Source of the DNA: UBA1926 sp036732005 | Lineage (GTDB): Bacteria; Planctomycetota; Phycisphaerae; Phycisphaerales; UBA1924 | Length of the DNA stretch: 64,000 nt | NCBI GenBank assembly: GCA_036732005.1 | Contig: DAINDF010000006.1 | Coordinates: 1-64,000, forward strand | Direction of reading: 5' to 3' | Shown here: piece after piece, positions 23,849 through 32,700 of the stretch | How positions within the stretch are numbered: the stretch's first letter is position 1 | Layout of the letters: every line of letters begins with the position of its first letter | Position numbers and translations under genes: made by a program | The notes under the pieces: model-generated | Databases searched by the model: none | What the model was told of the DNA's origin: nothing | What the model saw: only the letters and a program-made list of their open reading frames with translations

Positions 23849-24544
23849 ATGACACGCATGCTGATGACCACGACTGTCTTGTTGTCGCTCGCCGGCGCCC
23901 TCGCGGCGTGGGGCCCGGCCGACCAGCCCGCAGCCCAGCCCACGCCCACAGCCCAGCCCAAGCCGGCGGCCCCTGCCGCGCCCGCGATGCCGCAGGTGCT
24001 CCCGGCGATCGGCGAGCCGGCCCCTTCGTTCGACCTCCCGGACAGCGAGGGCAAGTTCGTGCGGCTCGCCGACCTCAAGGGGACCATCGTCGTGCTGACC
24101 TGGGTCCACCCGGCCTGCCCGGAGACCAAGGCCCAGTTCACGCGCGGGCCGATGTACGAACTCCCCCGCCTCTTCGAGGGCGAGAACATCAAGTGGCTCG
24201 CCCTCAACCCGCTCCCCCCGAGCGAGCAGTTCGGCGGGCCCGAGGGGGCCGCGCTGGCACGCGAGCAGCTGCGCATCAAGGGGCCCATGCTCCTCGACGC
24301 CGCCGGCGTGGTGACCAAGGCCTACGGCGTGACCAGGAGCCCGACGATCGCGGTGATCGACGCGGCGGGCGTGCTCCGCTATCACGGCGCGATCGACAAC
24401 GCGCCGGGCGGCGTGGTGCCCGAGGGCGAGAAGCGTCTGACCTATCTCGAGGATGTGCTCAACGCGCTCGTCGACGGCAAGGAGATCGCAACGACCCGGA
24501 CCGCGCCCTACGGCTGCGAGTTCGCGCCGAAGAAGCCCGGCTGA
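23849..24544 (+). CDS. Secreted redoxin (AhpC/TSA-type thiol protein)
   Basis: The 231-residue protein has a signal peptide (MLMTTTVLLSLAGALAAWG), a Pro/Ala-rich linker and a redoxin domain. IGEPAPSFDLPDSEGKFVRLADLKGTIVVLTWVHPACPETKAQF holds the single active-site Cys in the 'CP-x2-K' context of this subgroup, where CxxC is absent. TRSPTIAVIDAAGVLRYHGAIDN is the cis-Pro region, and the C-terminal TAPYGCEF carries the second conserved Cys found in this family (usually PYGCS). It probably acts in the periplasm on thiols or peroxides. GGGGAGA lies seven bases before the ATG at 23849, which decides the start. Confidence 0.85.
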   Translation: MTRMLMTTTVLLSLAGALAAWGPADQPAAQPTPTAQPKPAAPAAPAMPQVLPAIGEPAPSFDLPDSEGKFVRLADLKGTIVVLTWVHPACPETKAQFTRGPMYELPRLFEGENIKWLALNPLPPSEQFGGPEGAALAREQLRIKGPMLLDAAGVVTKAYGVTRSPTIAVIDAAGVLRYHGAIDNAPGGVVPEGEKRLTYLEDVLNALVDGKEIATTRTAPYGCEFAPKKPG

Positions 24545-24631
24545 TCCTGGGATGAGCCGTGACCCCGCGTCACGGTGAAGAGAGAGGGACCCGCTCGGGC
24601 AGATCCCGTGCGGGCCCGTTCTGGAGGAACC

Positions 24632-24913
24632 ATGAAAGAACGAATCAAGTTCATGCTGCTCGCCTGGCTCATCACCGGGGTGCTTGGCGTTGTCGCCATG
24701 CTGACGCCGATCGTGTGGCTCAGCGAGATGCTCGGGACGATCCCGATGATCACGGGCGTCGGGGCCGGGATCCTGACCTTCATCGTCTTCGCGGAGGTGC
24801 TCGCGGCGGTGATCGCACGCGTCGGCCCCGAGCACCGGCCGGCGGCGGCCGATTTCGAGCCCGGTCCGGGCGACCAGCCCTTGGCGCCGCCACCCCCGCG
24901 GCGGGCCGCCTGA
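24632..24913 (+). CDS. Small two-helix membrane protein
   Basis: This 93-residue protein has two hydrophobic helices (FMLLAWLITGVLGVVAMLTPIVWL and MITGVGAGILTFIVFAEVLAAVIA) and a Pro-rich cytoplasmic-looking tail. No family is recognised. GGAGG sits about nine bases before the ATG at 24632. It lies between the redoxin and the NsrR-like regulator, 87 bases after the former, and may be read with it. The function is unknown. Confidence 0.7.
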   Translation: MKERIKFMLLAWLITGVLGVVAMLTPIVWLSEMLGTIPMITGVGAGILTFIVFAEVLAAVIARVGPEHRPAAADFEPGPGDQPLAPPPPRRAA

Positions 24914-24932
24914 CGCCGATTCGGCCCCGGCC

Positions 24933-24960
24933 TTGTTTTCAGACTCTGAGATACCATAAT
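24933..24960 (+). promoter_or_regulatory. Sigma70-type promoter of the NsrR-like regulator
   Basis: TTGTTT (24933-24938) and CATAAT (24955-24960) are 16 bases apart in a local AT-rich patch. Transcription would begin near 24967, upstream of the ATG at 25007 and downstream of an alternative ATG at 24959, which supports the shorter reading. Confidence 0.6.
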
Positions 24961-25006
24961 GTCGGTGGGGCTCGGCGGTCGGCCGGGCTTGGGATGCGGG
25001 GTGCCC

Positions 25007-25450
25007 ATGCGACTCGCTGAACGCACCGATTATGGACTTCGGGTCCTGCTCGTGCTGGCGGCGGCGCGCGAGCGTATGGCGGTCGGGCTGCTCGCCGAGC
25101 GGCTGGGGGTTTCGGAGAATCACCTCGCCAAGGTCGTGCAGGATCTTCAGCGCTCGGGCTGGGTCGCGACGACCCGCGGGCACGGCGGGGGCGTCGAGCT
25201 CGCGGCCGATCTGGCGACGCTCTCGGTGGGCGAGGTGGTCCGACGGCTCGAGCCCGACGGGGGCGTTGTGGAGTGCCTCCGGGAGGGTGGGTGCTGCGTG
25301 CTCTACCCGGCGTGCCGGCTGGTGCCCGTACTTGAGGGCGCGACCGAGGCGTTCTTCGCGGCGCTCGACGGCGTGACGCTGGCGAGCCTGGTGCGGGGGG
25401 CCGAGCCGGGGCTTCTCAAGGCGGTGGGGATCCGCCGCGCCGACCCCTGA
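25007..25450 (+). CDS. Rrf2-family regulator, NsrR-like (NO sensor)
   Basis: The 147-residue protein opens with the canonical MRLAERTDYGLRVLL winged-helix start. It has four cysteines in a C90-x5-C96-C97-x5-C103 cluster, and D8, the position that supplies the fourth [4Fe-4S] ligand in Streptomyces NsrR. NsrR senses nitric oxide through its cluster and represses NO-detoxifying and denitrifying genes. The nrfHA genes start 121 bases downstream, with an AT-rich inverted repeat between them, which fits local control of nitrite reduction. The ATG at 25007 is preferred over 24959 because family members begin at this residue. NO sensing is inferred, not shown. Confidence 0.88.
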   Translation: MRLAERTDYGLRVLLVLAAARERMAVGLLAERLGVSENHLAKVVQDLQRSGWVATTRGHGGGVELAADLATLSVGEVVRRLEPDGGVVECLREGGCCVLYPACRLVPVLEGATEAFFAALDGVTLASLVRGAEPGLLKAVGIRRADP

Positions 25451-25491
25451 ACAGGGTAATTTGCGGCCGAAACCAGAAAAAGACCCTCCCA

Positions 25492-25523
25492 AAGTATTCT
25501 TTATAGAGGAGTCTGATATACTT
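25492..25523 (+). promoter_or_regulatory. AT-rich inverted repeat, candidate NsrR operator
   Basis: AAGTAT (25492-25497) and ATACTT (25518-25523) form an inverted repeat with a 20-base spacer in an AT-rich island of the otherwise GC-rich gap before nrfH. The spacer contains -10-like sequences (TATAGA, TATACT). This is where a regulator of nrfHA would be expected to act, but it does not closely match the Escherichia coli NsrR site. Confidence 0.4.
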
Positions 25524-25571
25524 CTTTGGATTCCGGGTCGGCCGTTAGCCGATCGGGAACGGGGAGCCGCC

Positions 25572-26066
25572 ATGAAACCCACGAACGCCAGCCCCGCCGC
25601 GTCCACCGCCCCGAAGCGACTTGGATTGCTGCCGATCGCGGTGGTCCTCTCGCTGGGGGTGCTGGGGGGGCTGGGGGCGTTCACCTTCGGGTACGGGGAG
25701 GGGGCGGCGTACCTGTCCAACGACCCGACGGCGTGCGCGAACTGCCATGTGATGCAGGCGCAGTTCGATTCGTGGCAGAAGTCGAGCCACCACGCGGTGG
25801 CGACCTGCAACGACTGTCACCTGCCGCACCACCCGCTGGGCAAGTGGGTGACGAAAGCGGACAACGGGTTCTTCCATTCGCTCGCGTTCACGACGAACGA
25901 CTTCCACGAGCCGATCCAGATCAAGCCGCGGAACGCGCGTGTGGCGCAGTCCGCGTGCCTGCACTGCCACGCGGAGACGGTGGAGAACATGCTCCCGACC
26001 GAGCACGGGGGGGACATGCTCTCGTGCGTGCAGTGTCACGCGAATGTCGGGCACTCGCAGCGGTGA
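25572..26066 (+). CDS. nrfH: Cytochrome c nitrite reductase small subunit
   Basis: NrfH is a tetraheme membrane cytochrome that passes electrons from quinol to NrfA. The 164-residue protein has an N-terminal helix (LGLLPIAVVLSLGVLGGLGAFTFGY) and four heme-binding motifs, CANCH (from residue 55), CNDCH, CLHCH and CVQCH, as expected. Between the first two hemes lie VMQAQFDSWQKSSHHAVA residues typical of NrfH and NapC. The start at 25572 follows GGGGAG. It is 45 bases upstream of nrfA. This gene pair makes the membrane-bound NrfHA complex on the outer face of the cytoplasmic membrane. Confidence 0.95.
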   Translation: MKPTNASPAASTAPKRLGLLPIAVVLSLGVLGGLGAFTFGYGEGAAYLSNDPTACANCHVMQAQFDSWQKSSHHAVATCNDCHLPHHPLGKWVTKADNGFFHSLAFTTNDFHEPIQIKPRNARVAQSACLHCHAETVENMLPTEHGGDMLSCVQCHANVGHSQR

Positions 26067-26111
26067 GGGGATGGCCCGCCGCGGCACTTGAACTCAAGAA
26101 CGGGGAACGCC

Positions 26112-27830
26112 ATGCTGAGCAAGAGGGACAACGGGACGAGGGGCACGGGCCTCGCCGGCGCGGCCAGGCCGGGGCGGGCGGCGCTTTTGGCGATGGTGTT
26201 CGTCGTGGCCTGCGTGGGCACGCTGGTGGTGACCTGGGTGCTGATCACGATGTTCGGGCACAAGCAGGAGGCCCGGACACCGTTCGTCCGCCTGGCGGAC
26301 ACGACGGAGATCAGCGTCGACCCCGAGCCCTGGGGGCTGAACTTCCCGCACCAGTTCGACGGGTGGAAGGCGACGGCGGGGGACAAGTTCTACGGCGGCA
26401 GCAACGCGATGCCGCAGAGCAAGCTGGACACGCAGCCCTGGCTGAAGCGGCTGTACGCGGGGTACGCGTTCAGCATCGACTACCGCGAGGCGCGCGGGCA
26501 CGCGTACATGCTGTACGACCAGGGCGTGACGGAGCGGATCACCAAGAAGCCCCAGGCGGGCGCCTGCCTGCACTGCCACGCGTCGGGCACGGTGCTCTAC
26601 CGCAAGGTGGGGCTGGAGGCGATGGGGCAGCCGGCCGACGAGGCGGCGCTGGCGGCGGACTTCAACATGCCGGCGGTGATCCGCGGGTTCGAGGAGTTGA
26701 GCCGCAAGCCCTATCAGGAGGTCATGTCGATGCTGCTGGCGTGCCCGGACGGGACGCCCGGGGAGAACAAGCCGGTGTTCGAGCAGCCCCCCGCGGGCGG
26801 GTTCACGGGCGAGTTCGCGGGCAAGCCCGTGCCGGAGGGCCACCCCTCGGTGGGCGAGGCGCACCCGGTGTCGTGCATCGACTGCCACAACCCGCAGACG
26901 ATGGCGCTGCGGATCACGCGTCCTGGGTTCATGCAGGGGATCGCGGACTTCGCCGCCAGCGACGAGCCCGCGCCGCAGTTCCCGAGCATCGAGAGCTGGC
27001 GCAAGGGTGATCGCTCGCGGCGGTACGACCCCAACGCCCTGGCGACGCGGCAGGAGATGCGTTCGTTCTCCTGCGCCCAGTGCCATGTCGAGTACTACTG
27101 CGCGAACAAGGCGACCCTGACCTTCCCGTGGAAGAACGGGCTGCAGGTCGAGGATCTCGAGAAGACCTGGGCGGAGATGACCTTCGAGGACGGCACGCCC
27201 TTCTTCGACTACAAGCACGGCGAGACCGGCACGCCGGTGTTCAAGGCGCAGCACCCCGAGTTCGAGCTGTGGAGCCAGGGCATCCACGCGAGGAGCGGGG
27301 TCTCCTGCGCCGACTGCCACATGCCCTACCAGCGCGAGGGGGCGATGAAGCTCTCGAGCCACAATGTGCAGAGCCCGCTGAAGAACATCAACAACGCCTG
27401 CCAGCAGTGCCACAATGTCAGCGAGGACCAGCTCCGCGAGCGGGTGGAGACCATCCAGGCCCGCACCCTGGCGCTGATGGACCGCGCGGCGTTGGCGATG
27501 ACCGACATGCTCGACGCGATCCTCGAGGCGAAGGCCTCGGGCGCGAGCGATGAGCAGCTCGCCGAGGTCTACGACCTGCAACGCAAGGCGATGTGGCGGC
27601 TGGACTACATCAGCAGCGAGAACTCCCGCGGGTTCCACGCCGACCAGGAGGCGGCGCGCATCCTCGGCGAGTCGATCGACTACAGCCGGCAGGCGCAGTC
27701 GCTGGCGATCCGCCTGCGGGCCCCCGAGGCGCCGAGCATCGACGACATGCCGATCGACCCGATCCAGGGCGTGACGCCGACGGTCGACGCCGGTCCATCG
27801 GCCGACAAGCCCGCCGGCAACGCCGGCTGA
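26112..27830 (+). CDS. nrfA: Ammonia-forming cytochrome c nitrite reductase, catalytic subunit
   Basis: The 572-residue pentaheme enzyme reduces nitrite to ammonium with six electrons. The heme motifs start at residues 152 (CLHCH), 255 (CIDCH), 321 (CAQCH, followed by VEYYC), 399 (CADCH) and 430 (CQQCH). The catalytic heme is the first. Its usual CxxCK is here CxxCH, so the proximal Lys is replaced by His, as in Campylobacter and some planctomycete enzymes. The segment YAFSIDYREARGHAYM before it matches the active-site region. An N-terminal helix (residues 24-45) replaces a cleaved signal and may anchor the protein. The five-heme order and neighbouring nrfH make the identification firm. Confidence 0.96.
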   Translation: MLSKRDNGTRGTGLAGAARPGRAALLAMVFVVACVGTLVVTWVLITMFGHKQEARTPFVRLADTTEISVDPEPWGLNFPHQFDGWKATAGDKFYGGSNAMPQSKLDTQPWLKRLYAGYAFSIDYREARGHAYMLYDQGVTERITKKPQAGACLHCHASGTVLYRKVGLEAMGQPADEAALAADFNMPAVIRGFEELSRKPYQEVMSMLLACPDGTPGENKPVFEQPPAGGFTGEFAGKPVPEGHPSVGEAHPVSCIDCHNPQTMALRITRPGFMQGIADFAASDEPAPQFPSIESWRKGDRSRRYDPNALATRQEMRSFSCAQCHVEYYCANKATLTFPWKNGLQVEDLEKTWAEMTFEDGTPFFDYKHGETGTPVFKAQHPEFELWSQGIHARSGVSCADCHMPYQREGAMKLSSHNVQSPLKNINNACQQCHNVSEDQLRERVETIQARTLALMDRAALAMTDMLDAILEAKASGASDEQLAEVYDLQRKAMWRLDYISSENSRGFHADQEAARILGESIDYSRQAQSLAIRLRAPEAPSIDDMPIDPIQGVTPTVDAGPSADKPAGNAG

Positions 27831-27951
27831 CCTCGGGCATCGTGACCGGTCGGATGGGAGCCGCGCCCGGCGCGCCGCGGGCTCTCCCTCCGCCCCGGAC
27901 CTGCACCCCGCGCACCCACAGGGCACGACGAAGACACGACAGGAGCGAACC

Positions 27952-29301
27952 ATGACCGCCTCGAAGTGCATCGGCTCGGCACGAACGCTCGCGATCCTCC
28001 TCAACGCCGGGCTCGCCGCCTCGCTCGCCTCGGCGCAGCAGGCCGCCCCCGCCGAGCCGGCCCAGACGCCCGCCCCGAAGGAGGCGCTCAAGTTCGGAGA
28101 ACTGCCCAAGAACACGGGCTGGCTCGTCGACCCCGAGGCGGCCCCAGCCAACTTCTTCGAGGCCCTGCTCGGCAAGGTGCACCTCAACGACCGGCTCCGC
28201 TTCGAGTTCGCCGAGACCGACGGCCGCAAGCCCTCGTACGCGTTCACCAACCGGCTGCGGCTGGGCTACGAGACCCGGTCGTGGGAGGGCTTCAGCGGCA
28301 TGGTCGAGATGGAGAATGTCGCCTCGATCGACACCGACCTCTACTTCGTCCCCGGCACCGACCACGGGGACCCCGACCGCACCGTCATCGCCGACCCGAC
28401 CGGGACGGAGATCAACCAGGCCTGGGGCCGTTACCACACGAAGGGCCTGTTCGACACCGACGCGTCGCTCGATCTGAAGGTCGGGCGGCAGCGGATCATC
28501 CTCGACAACGCCCGGTTCGTGGGCAATGTCGGGTGGCGGCAGTTCGAGCAGACCTTCGACGCGGCCCGCGTCGATCTCGGGTCGGGCCCGTTCTCGCTGA
28601 CCTACGCCTACTTCTGGCATGTCCAGCGGATCTTCAGCGACGAGGGAGTGAATTGGGACGCGAACTCGCACCTCGTCCGCGGCTCGTGGAAGGCGGCCGA
28701 CTGGCTGACCGTCATCCCCTTCGTCTACCTGTTCGACTTCGAGCAATCACCGCTCGATTCGAGCGACAACTTCGGCGTGCGGCTCACCGGCTCGGTGTCG
28801 CTCAACGAGGACAAGACGACCACGATCATCTACGAGGCGACCTACGCCCACCAGTCCGACGCGGGGAACAACCCGGTCGACTACGACGCGGACTATTTCG
28901 AGGTCGACCTCGCCCTGGCGGTCAAGGATGTCGGCACGCTCGGGGCCGGGTTCGAGTACCTCGGCAGCGACGACGGCGCCATCGGGTTCCGATTCCCGGA
29001 GGGGACCAACCACGCTTTCAACGGCTACGCCGACCTCTTCCTCGTGACCCCGCCCGAGGGGCTGCAGGACTTCTATGTCTACGCCAAGACGGACCTGCCG
29101 TGGGGCGTGAAGGGCGCGGCCTACTTCCACCAGTTCTGGTTCGCCGAGGGCGGGGACGACATCGGGTGGGAGGTCGACGGCGTGCTCACCAAGTCGATCA
29201 GCCGGAACTGGAGCGTGCTGGCGAAGGTTGCCTATTTCGACGGGCAGGGGCGCTTCCGGGACACCGTCCGCGCATGGCTGGAGACGACCTTCTCGTTCTG
29301 A
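27952..29301 (+). CDS. Outer-membrane beta-barrel (alginate-export/porin-like) protein
   Basis: This 449-residue protein has a signal peptide (LAILLNAGLAASLASAQ). The rest is an antiparallel barrel with alternating polar and hydrophobic strands, ending in Phe (LETTFSF), the usual outer-membrane insertion signal. The region FTNRLRLGYETRSWEGFSGMVEMENV and the motif FDAARVDLGSGPFSLTYAYFWHV resemble the alginate-export porin family. It follows nrfA by 121 bases on the same strand and may let nitrite or other solutes cross the outer membrane. This is inferred from context. The ATG at 27952 has AGGAGCG upstream. Confidence 0.82.
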   Translation: MTASKCIGSARTLAILLNAGLAASLASAQQAAPAEPAQTPAPKEALKFGELPKNTGWLVDPEAAPANFFEALLGKVHLNDRLRFEFAETDGRKPSYAFTNRLRLGYETRSWEGFSGMVEMENVASIDTDLYFVPGTDHGDPDRTVIADPTGTEINQAWGRYHTKGLFDTDASLDLKVGRQRIILDNARFVGNVGWRQFEQTFDAARVDLGSGPFSLTYAYFWHVQRIFSDEGVNWDANSHLVRGSWKAADWLTVIPFVYLFDFEQSPLDSSDNFGVRLTGSVSLNEDKTTTIIYEATYAHQSDAGNNPVDYDADYFEVDLALAVKDVGTLGAGFEYLGSDDGAIGFRFPEGTNHAFNGYADLFLVTPPEGLQDFYVYAKTDLPWGVKGAAYFHQFWFAEGGDDIGWEVDGVLTKSISRNWSVLAKVAYFDGQGRFRDTVRAWLETTFSF

Positions 29302-29721
29302 TGCGGGAATCTATGCAAACTCGGGCGAGCCATGGGCGCAAGCCCATGGAGTGATCGGGAGACGAAGCGCGGTGGGATCGCGCCCGCGGCTCCTCGATCA
29401 CAAGTCCGAATGGGGATCCAGCGAAGAAGCCGTGCTGGAGCAATCAGAGTCAAGATGTCGCGTGTGTGCCGCGGCCATCCTGGTGCTCTGCAGAACGCAC
29501 CTTGTGGGCGTCGGCGGGTGCCACTGCTCGCCGCCTCGGCGCAGCAGTGTTCCACACGGGATCCGGACCCCGTGCGACGGCACGACTGCGCCGAAGACGG
29601 CGAGTCGTGGCACCCGGCGCGGACCTTTCTACAGAGCACGGCCTTGGCCGTGCGAGCACCGTGAGCCGATTCTCACGGCCAGGATGGCCGTGGCACACGC
29701 GACGAGTTTGCGTTGCTTGCT
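29302..29721. other. 420-base non-coding region
   Basis: No coding gene is supported here. Just after the porin stop is CCATGGGC / GCCCATGG (29330-29349), a perfect 8-bp stem with a 4-base loop but no T-tract, so at best a factor-dependent terminator. From 29457 to 29703 lies the large nested structure listed separately. The PEP-synthase-like gene ends at 29722 on the other strand. Confidence 0.7.
29457..29703. ncRNA. Large multi-branched structured element
   Basis: Arms at 29457-29483 and 29679-29703 pair over 25 bp with one 2-base bulge and one G-U pair (outer ten bases GTCGCGTGTG / CACACGCGAC). Inside, GGGTGCC (29516-29522) pairs with GGCACCC (29609-29615) and encloses hairpins with arms CACTGCT/AGCAGTG (29522-29549), CACGGG/CCCGTG (29555-29574) and CACGACT/AGTCGTG (29581-29609). 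After it come GCACGGCC/GGCCGTGC (29636-29653) and CCGTGAG/CTCACGG (29659-29678). The whole reads as one closed RNA-like fold about 247 bases long. Because inverted repeats pair on either strand, the transcribed strand is unclear. It may be a non-coding RNA or a MITE-like element. It matches no RNA family I know. Confidence 0.5.
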
Positions 29722-32700
29722 TTAATCCCGAGGGGCCCCGAGGCTCGGCAGCGCCAGCGCGCGGTCGGGGCTGGCGAGCAGGGTGGCCGCGCCGGTGCCC
29801 GCGCGCACCTCCTCGTCGCTCGCGTACCGGATGTCGAGCAGGCGGTCGACGAGCAGGCCGGTCCGCATCTCGTTGATCGCGGCGAGCGCGCGGTCCCATC
29901 CGGCGAGCCAGGTCTCGAGCGAGGCCCGCTTCGACGGGTCGCCCGAGTCGTGGACCACCAGGTCGAGGTCGGTCGCGGGCCCCGCGTGCCCGTCACGCAC
30001 GCCGCCCACCAGGTAGACCCCGCGCACGCCGAACCGGTCGTGGTCCACCGCCTCGGCGATGCGGTGCGCCATCTCCCAGCGCCAATGGGCATGGTCCGTC
30101 ACGGCCGCGCCCTCGCCCCAGCCGACGGCTCCGTCGGCGGCGTGCGGCTCGACGAGCACGCCGACGGCCCGCTCGATCTCACCGTTCATCATCACGCTCA
30201 GGCTCAGCCCGGGCGAGGCCAGATCGACCTGGATTACACGGACCACCGGCGCGAGGGACGCCGCCGCGGGGAGAAGTTCTTCCAGCCGGTTCGCGGCGTT
30301 GCGCAGGTAGGCCTCGTTGAGCATGCCCCCCGGGGCGTCGGGGTAAAGGGGGAGGTAGCGGATGCCGGCCTCGACCATGTCCTGAAAGAAGTGGGTGCCA
30401 AAGCTGAGTTCGGGGACATACGAGCCCGAGGCGCGGGCGATCTCGATCAGCATCGCCGTGTTGCTGATCTCCGAGTAGGTGACGGGCACGCCAAGGCTGA
30501 TGTCGCCCCGGCTTCCCCAGCGCCCCGGGCCCATCAGGATGAACCGCTTGCGGGGCAGCAGCCCGTTCAGGCGGCCGACGACGCGGGCCACCTCGCGCTT
30601 CAGGCGCAGGTCGGGCAGCGCGTCGTACGCGGCGGGGTCGACATACACGATGTGGGAGATCCCCTCGACGAGCCCGTTGGCGATGTCCCGGTCGCTCGCG
30701 AACAGCAGCCTGTCGCGCGGGATCTCGCGCGGGATCGCGGCGGGCGTGGAGACCCCCGAGCGGCTCTGCGGGCGGCACTGCACCAGCGAGAGGCTCTCCC
30801 CGTCGCTTGCGAACTCCAGGTCCACCTCGTACCCGAACGCCTCGCGCAGCGCGGTCAGCATCCGGTTGATCTGCTTCATGAACGGCGTCCGCGAGAGCAT
30901 GCCCTCGAAGGTCACCGCGAACCGGTCGTTCTCCCAATCGGGCCCCAGCCCCGTCGGCGTGCGGGCGATGCCCTCGCCGGTCAGCGAGATCAGGTCGCGC
31001 GCCCCGGGAAGCGAGGAGCCGAATCGGCGCAGCAGCTGCTCGGCCTCGATGGTGGCGAAGGAGTTGGATTCGAGGTCGATCACATCCATCCGGCGCGGGG
31101 CGTACCGCTCGATGTCCGCCGGGGCGGTGGAGACGCGAAGCGTGGGCTGGCCCGGGCTGAGCAGCACGGGGTAGTCATCGCTCATGCGGTCCACCGCGCG
31201 GGTGCCCAGGCCCGGGACGAGGCGGATCAGCCCGTCCTCGCGCCGGAGCCGGGGCGACCAGCGGTACTCGTTGCTCCCGAACGCCACGCCGCTGAACAGG
31301 GGCGTGAACCAGGGCCCGACTCTCCGCCCCACCACGCCCTGGATCAGAACGCCCATCTCCTCGTTGAAGTCGAGCAGCCCTCGCTCGGCCCGGTACTCGA
31401 TCGGATCGGGCCCGAACACCGAGGCGTAGATCTCCGCGATCGCGTCCTGCAACGCCGCAAGCCGCTCGCGCTTCGTGCCCTGATTGGCGAGGAACAGGCT
31501 CTTGTACTTGCCCGCGAACGAGGCCCCGGTCCGGTCCTCCAGCAGGCTCGACGAGCGGACTACGATCGGCTGATCGCCGAACTCGTCCAGCGCCGCCCCG
31601 AGTTGCTTGCTCATCTCGGGCGGGAAGGCCGAGTTCTTGAAGACCTGGATGATGTTGGGGTAGTCCCGGCGGACCTGCTCGAGGTCCATGTACTTGCGGT
31701 TGTAGACCTCCTCGAGCCGGTTGTAGTGGATGAACGCCAGGATCCCGTCCGAGACGACATACCAGGTCTTGGGCACGCACAGATTGGCGAACAGCTCGCG
31801 ATCGCCCTCCAGCCCCCGCAGCACGCGGTGCGCGAGAAACAGCCCCGCGCCCTTGCCCCCGACCCGCCCGTGACTGTTGCCCGGGAAGACCAGCCGGTCC
31901 GTGATCTCGGGCATGTCCTCGACGGCGATGTGCGGCTTGGCCAGCGAGATGAACTCGGGCTGGTCGAGCAGGTATCGGCGGATGAGCCCGACGCGCACCG
32001 TGCGCTGCACCGCGGGCTGGAGCTCCCGATCCGACAGCCCCGAGACCAGGAAACGCCGAAGCGCCTCGCCCGTCTCGGCCAGCCCGCTCTCGGGGTTCTC
32101 GAGCGTCTGCACCAGGAACAGGCACTTCTCCTCGTTGATCCACCCCTGGATGCAACGCAGGATCTCCGCCTCGGGCAGGTGCCGCCTCGCGACCTCGAAG
32201 GTCTTGTCGATCTGCTCGGGCGTCGCCGGCTCGCCCCCGCGGTGCAGCGGCGCGTTGTCGCCCAGCCGCCCGTGCAGCGCCTCCATCCCCGCGACCGACA
32301 CGAGCAGGTCAGACGAGCCCGGGATCCCCTTCCAGCACAGGTGGTTGATCATGCGCCGGTTGATCCGGTGCAGCAGCTCCATGTCCGAGTGGGTCAGGAA
32401 GTCGAGCACGATCCGCCACGCGGGCTTGGCCTCCCCCTCCCGCCGCAGCGCCCCCGCCATCCCCGCGTGCGCCTCGCGGAGGCGACGCTGCAGCAGGAAC
32501 AGCCCGATCCGCTTGGCGATCGTCTCGATCAGACGCCGCTCCTCGCTCAGGAACGGGCCCTCGTCCATCTGCGGCGTCGCCTCGCGGTAGCAGACCTGCA
32601 CCGACCCCGCGGGCTCGTCCTCCGGCACGATCGAGGCCTCGAGCAGCCAGGGCGTCAGCTCGAACCCGGGCGTCTCGTACACCGACTTCCCGACCCGGAC

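Noticed and set aside
24959..25006. An upstream ATG start for the NsrR-like regulator
   Set aside because: The ATG at 24959 overlaps the -10 of the best promoter and would add 16 residues that no Rrf2 protein has.
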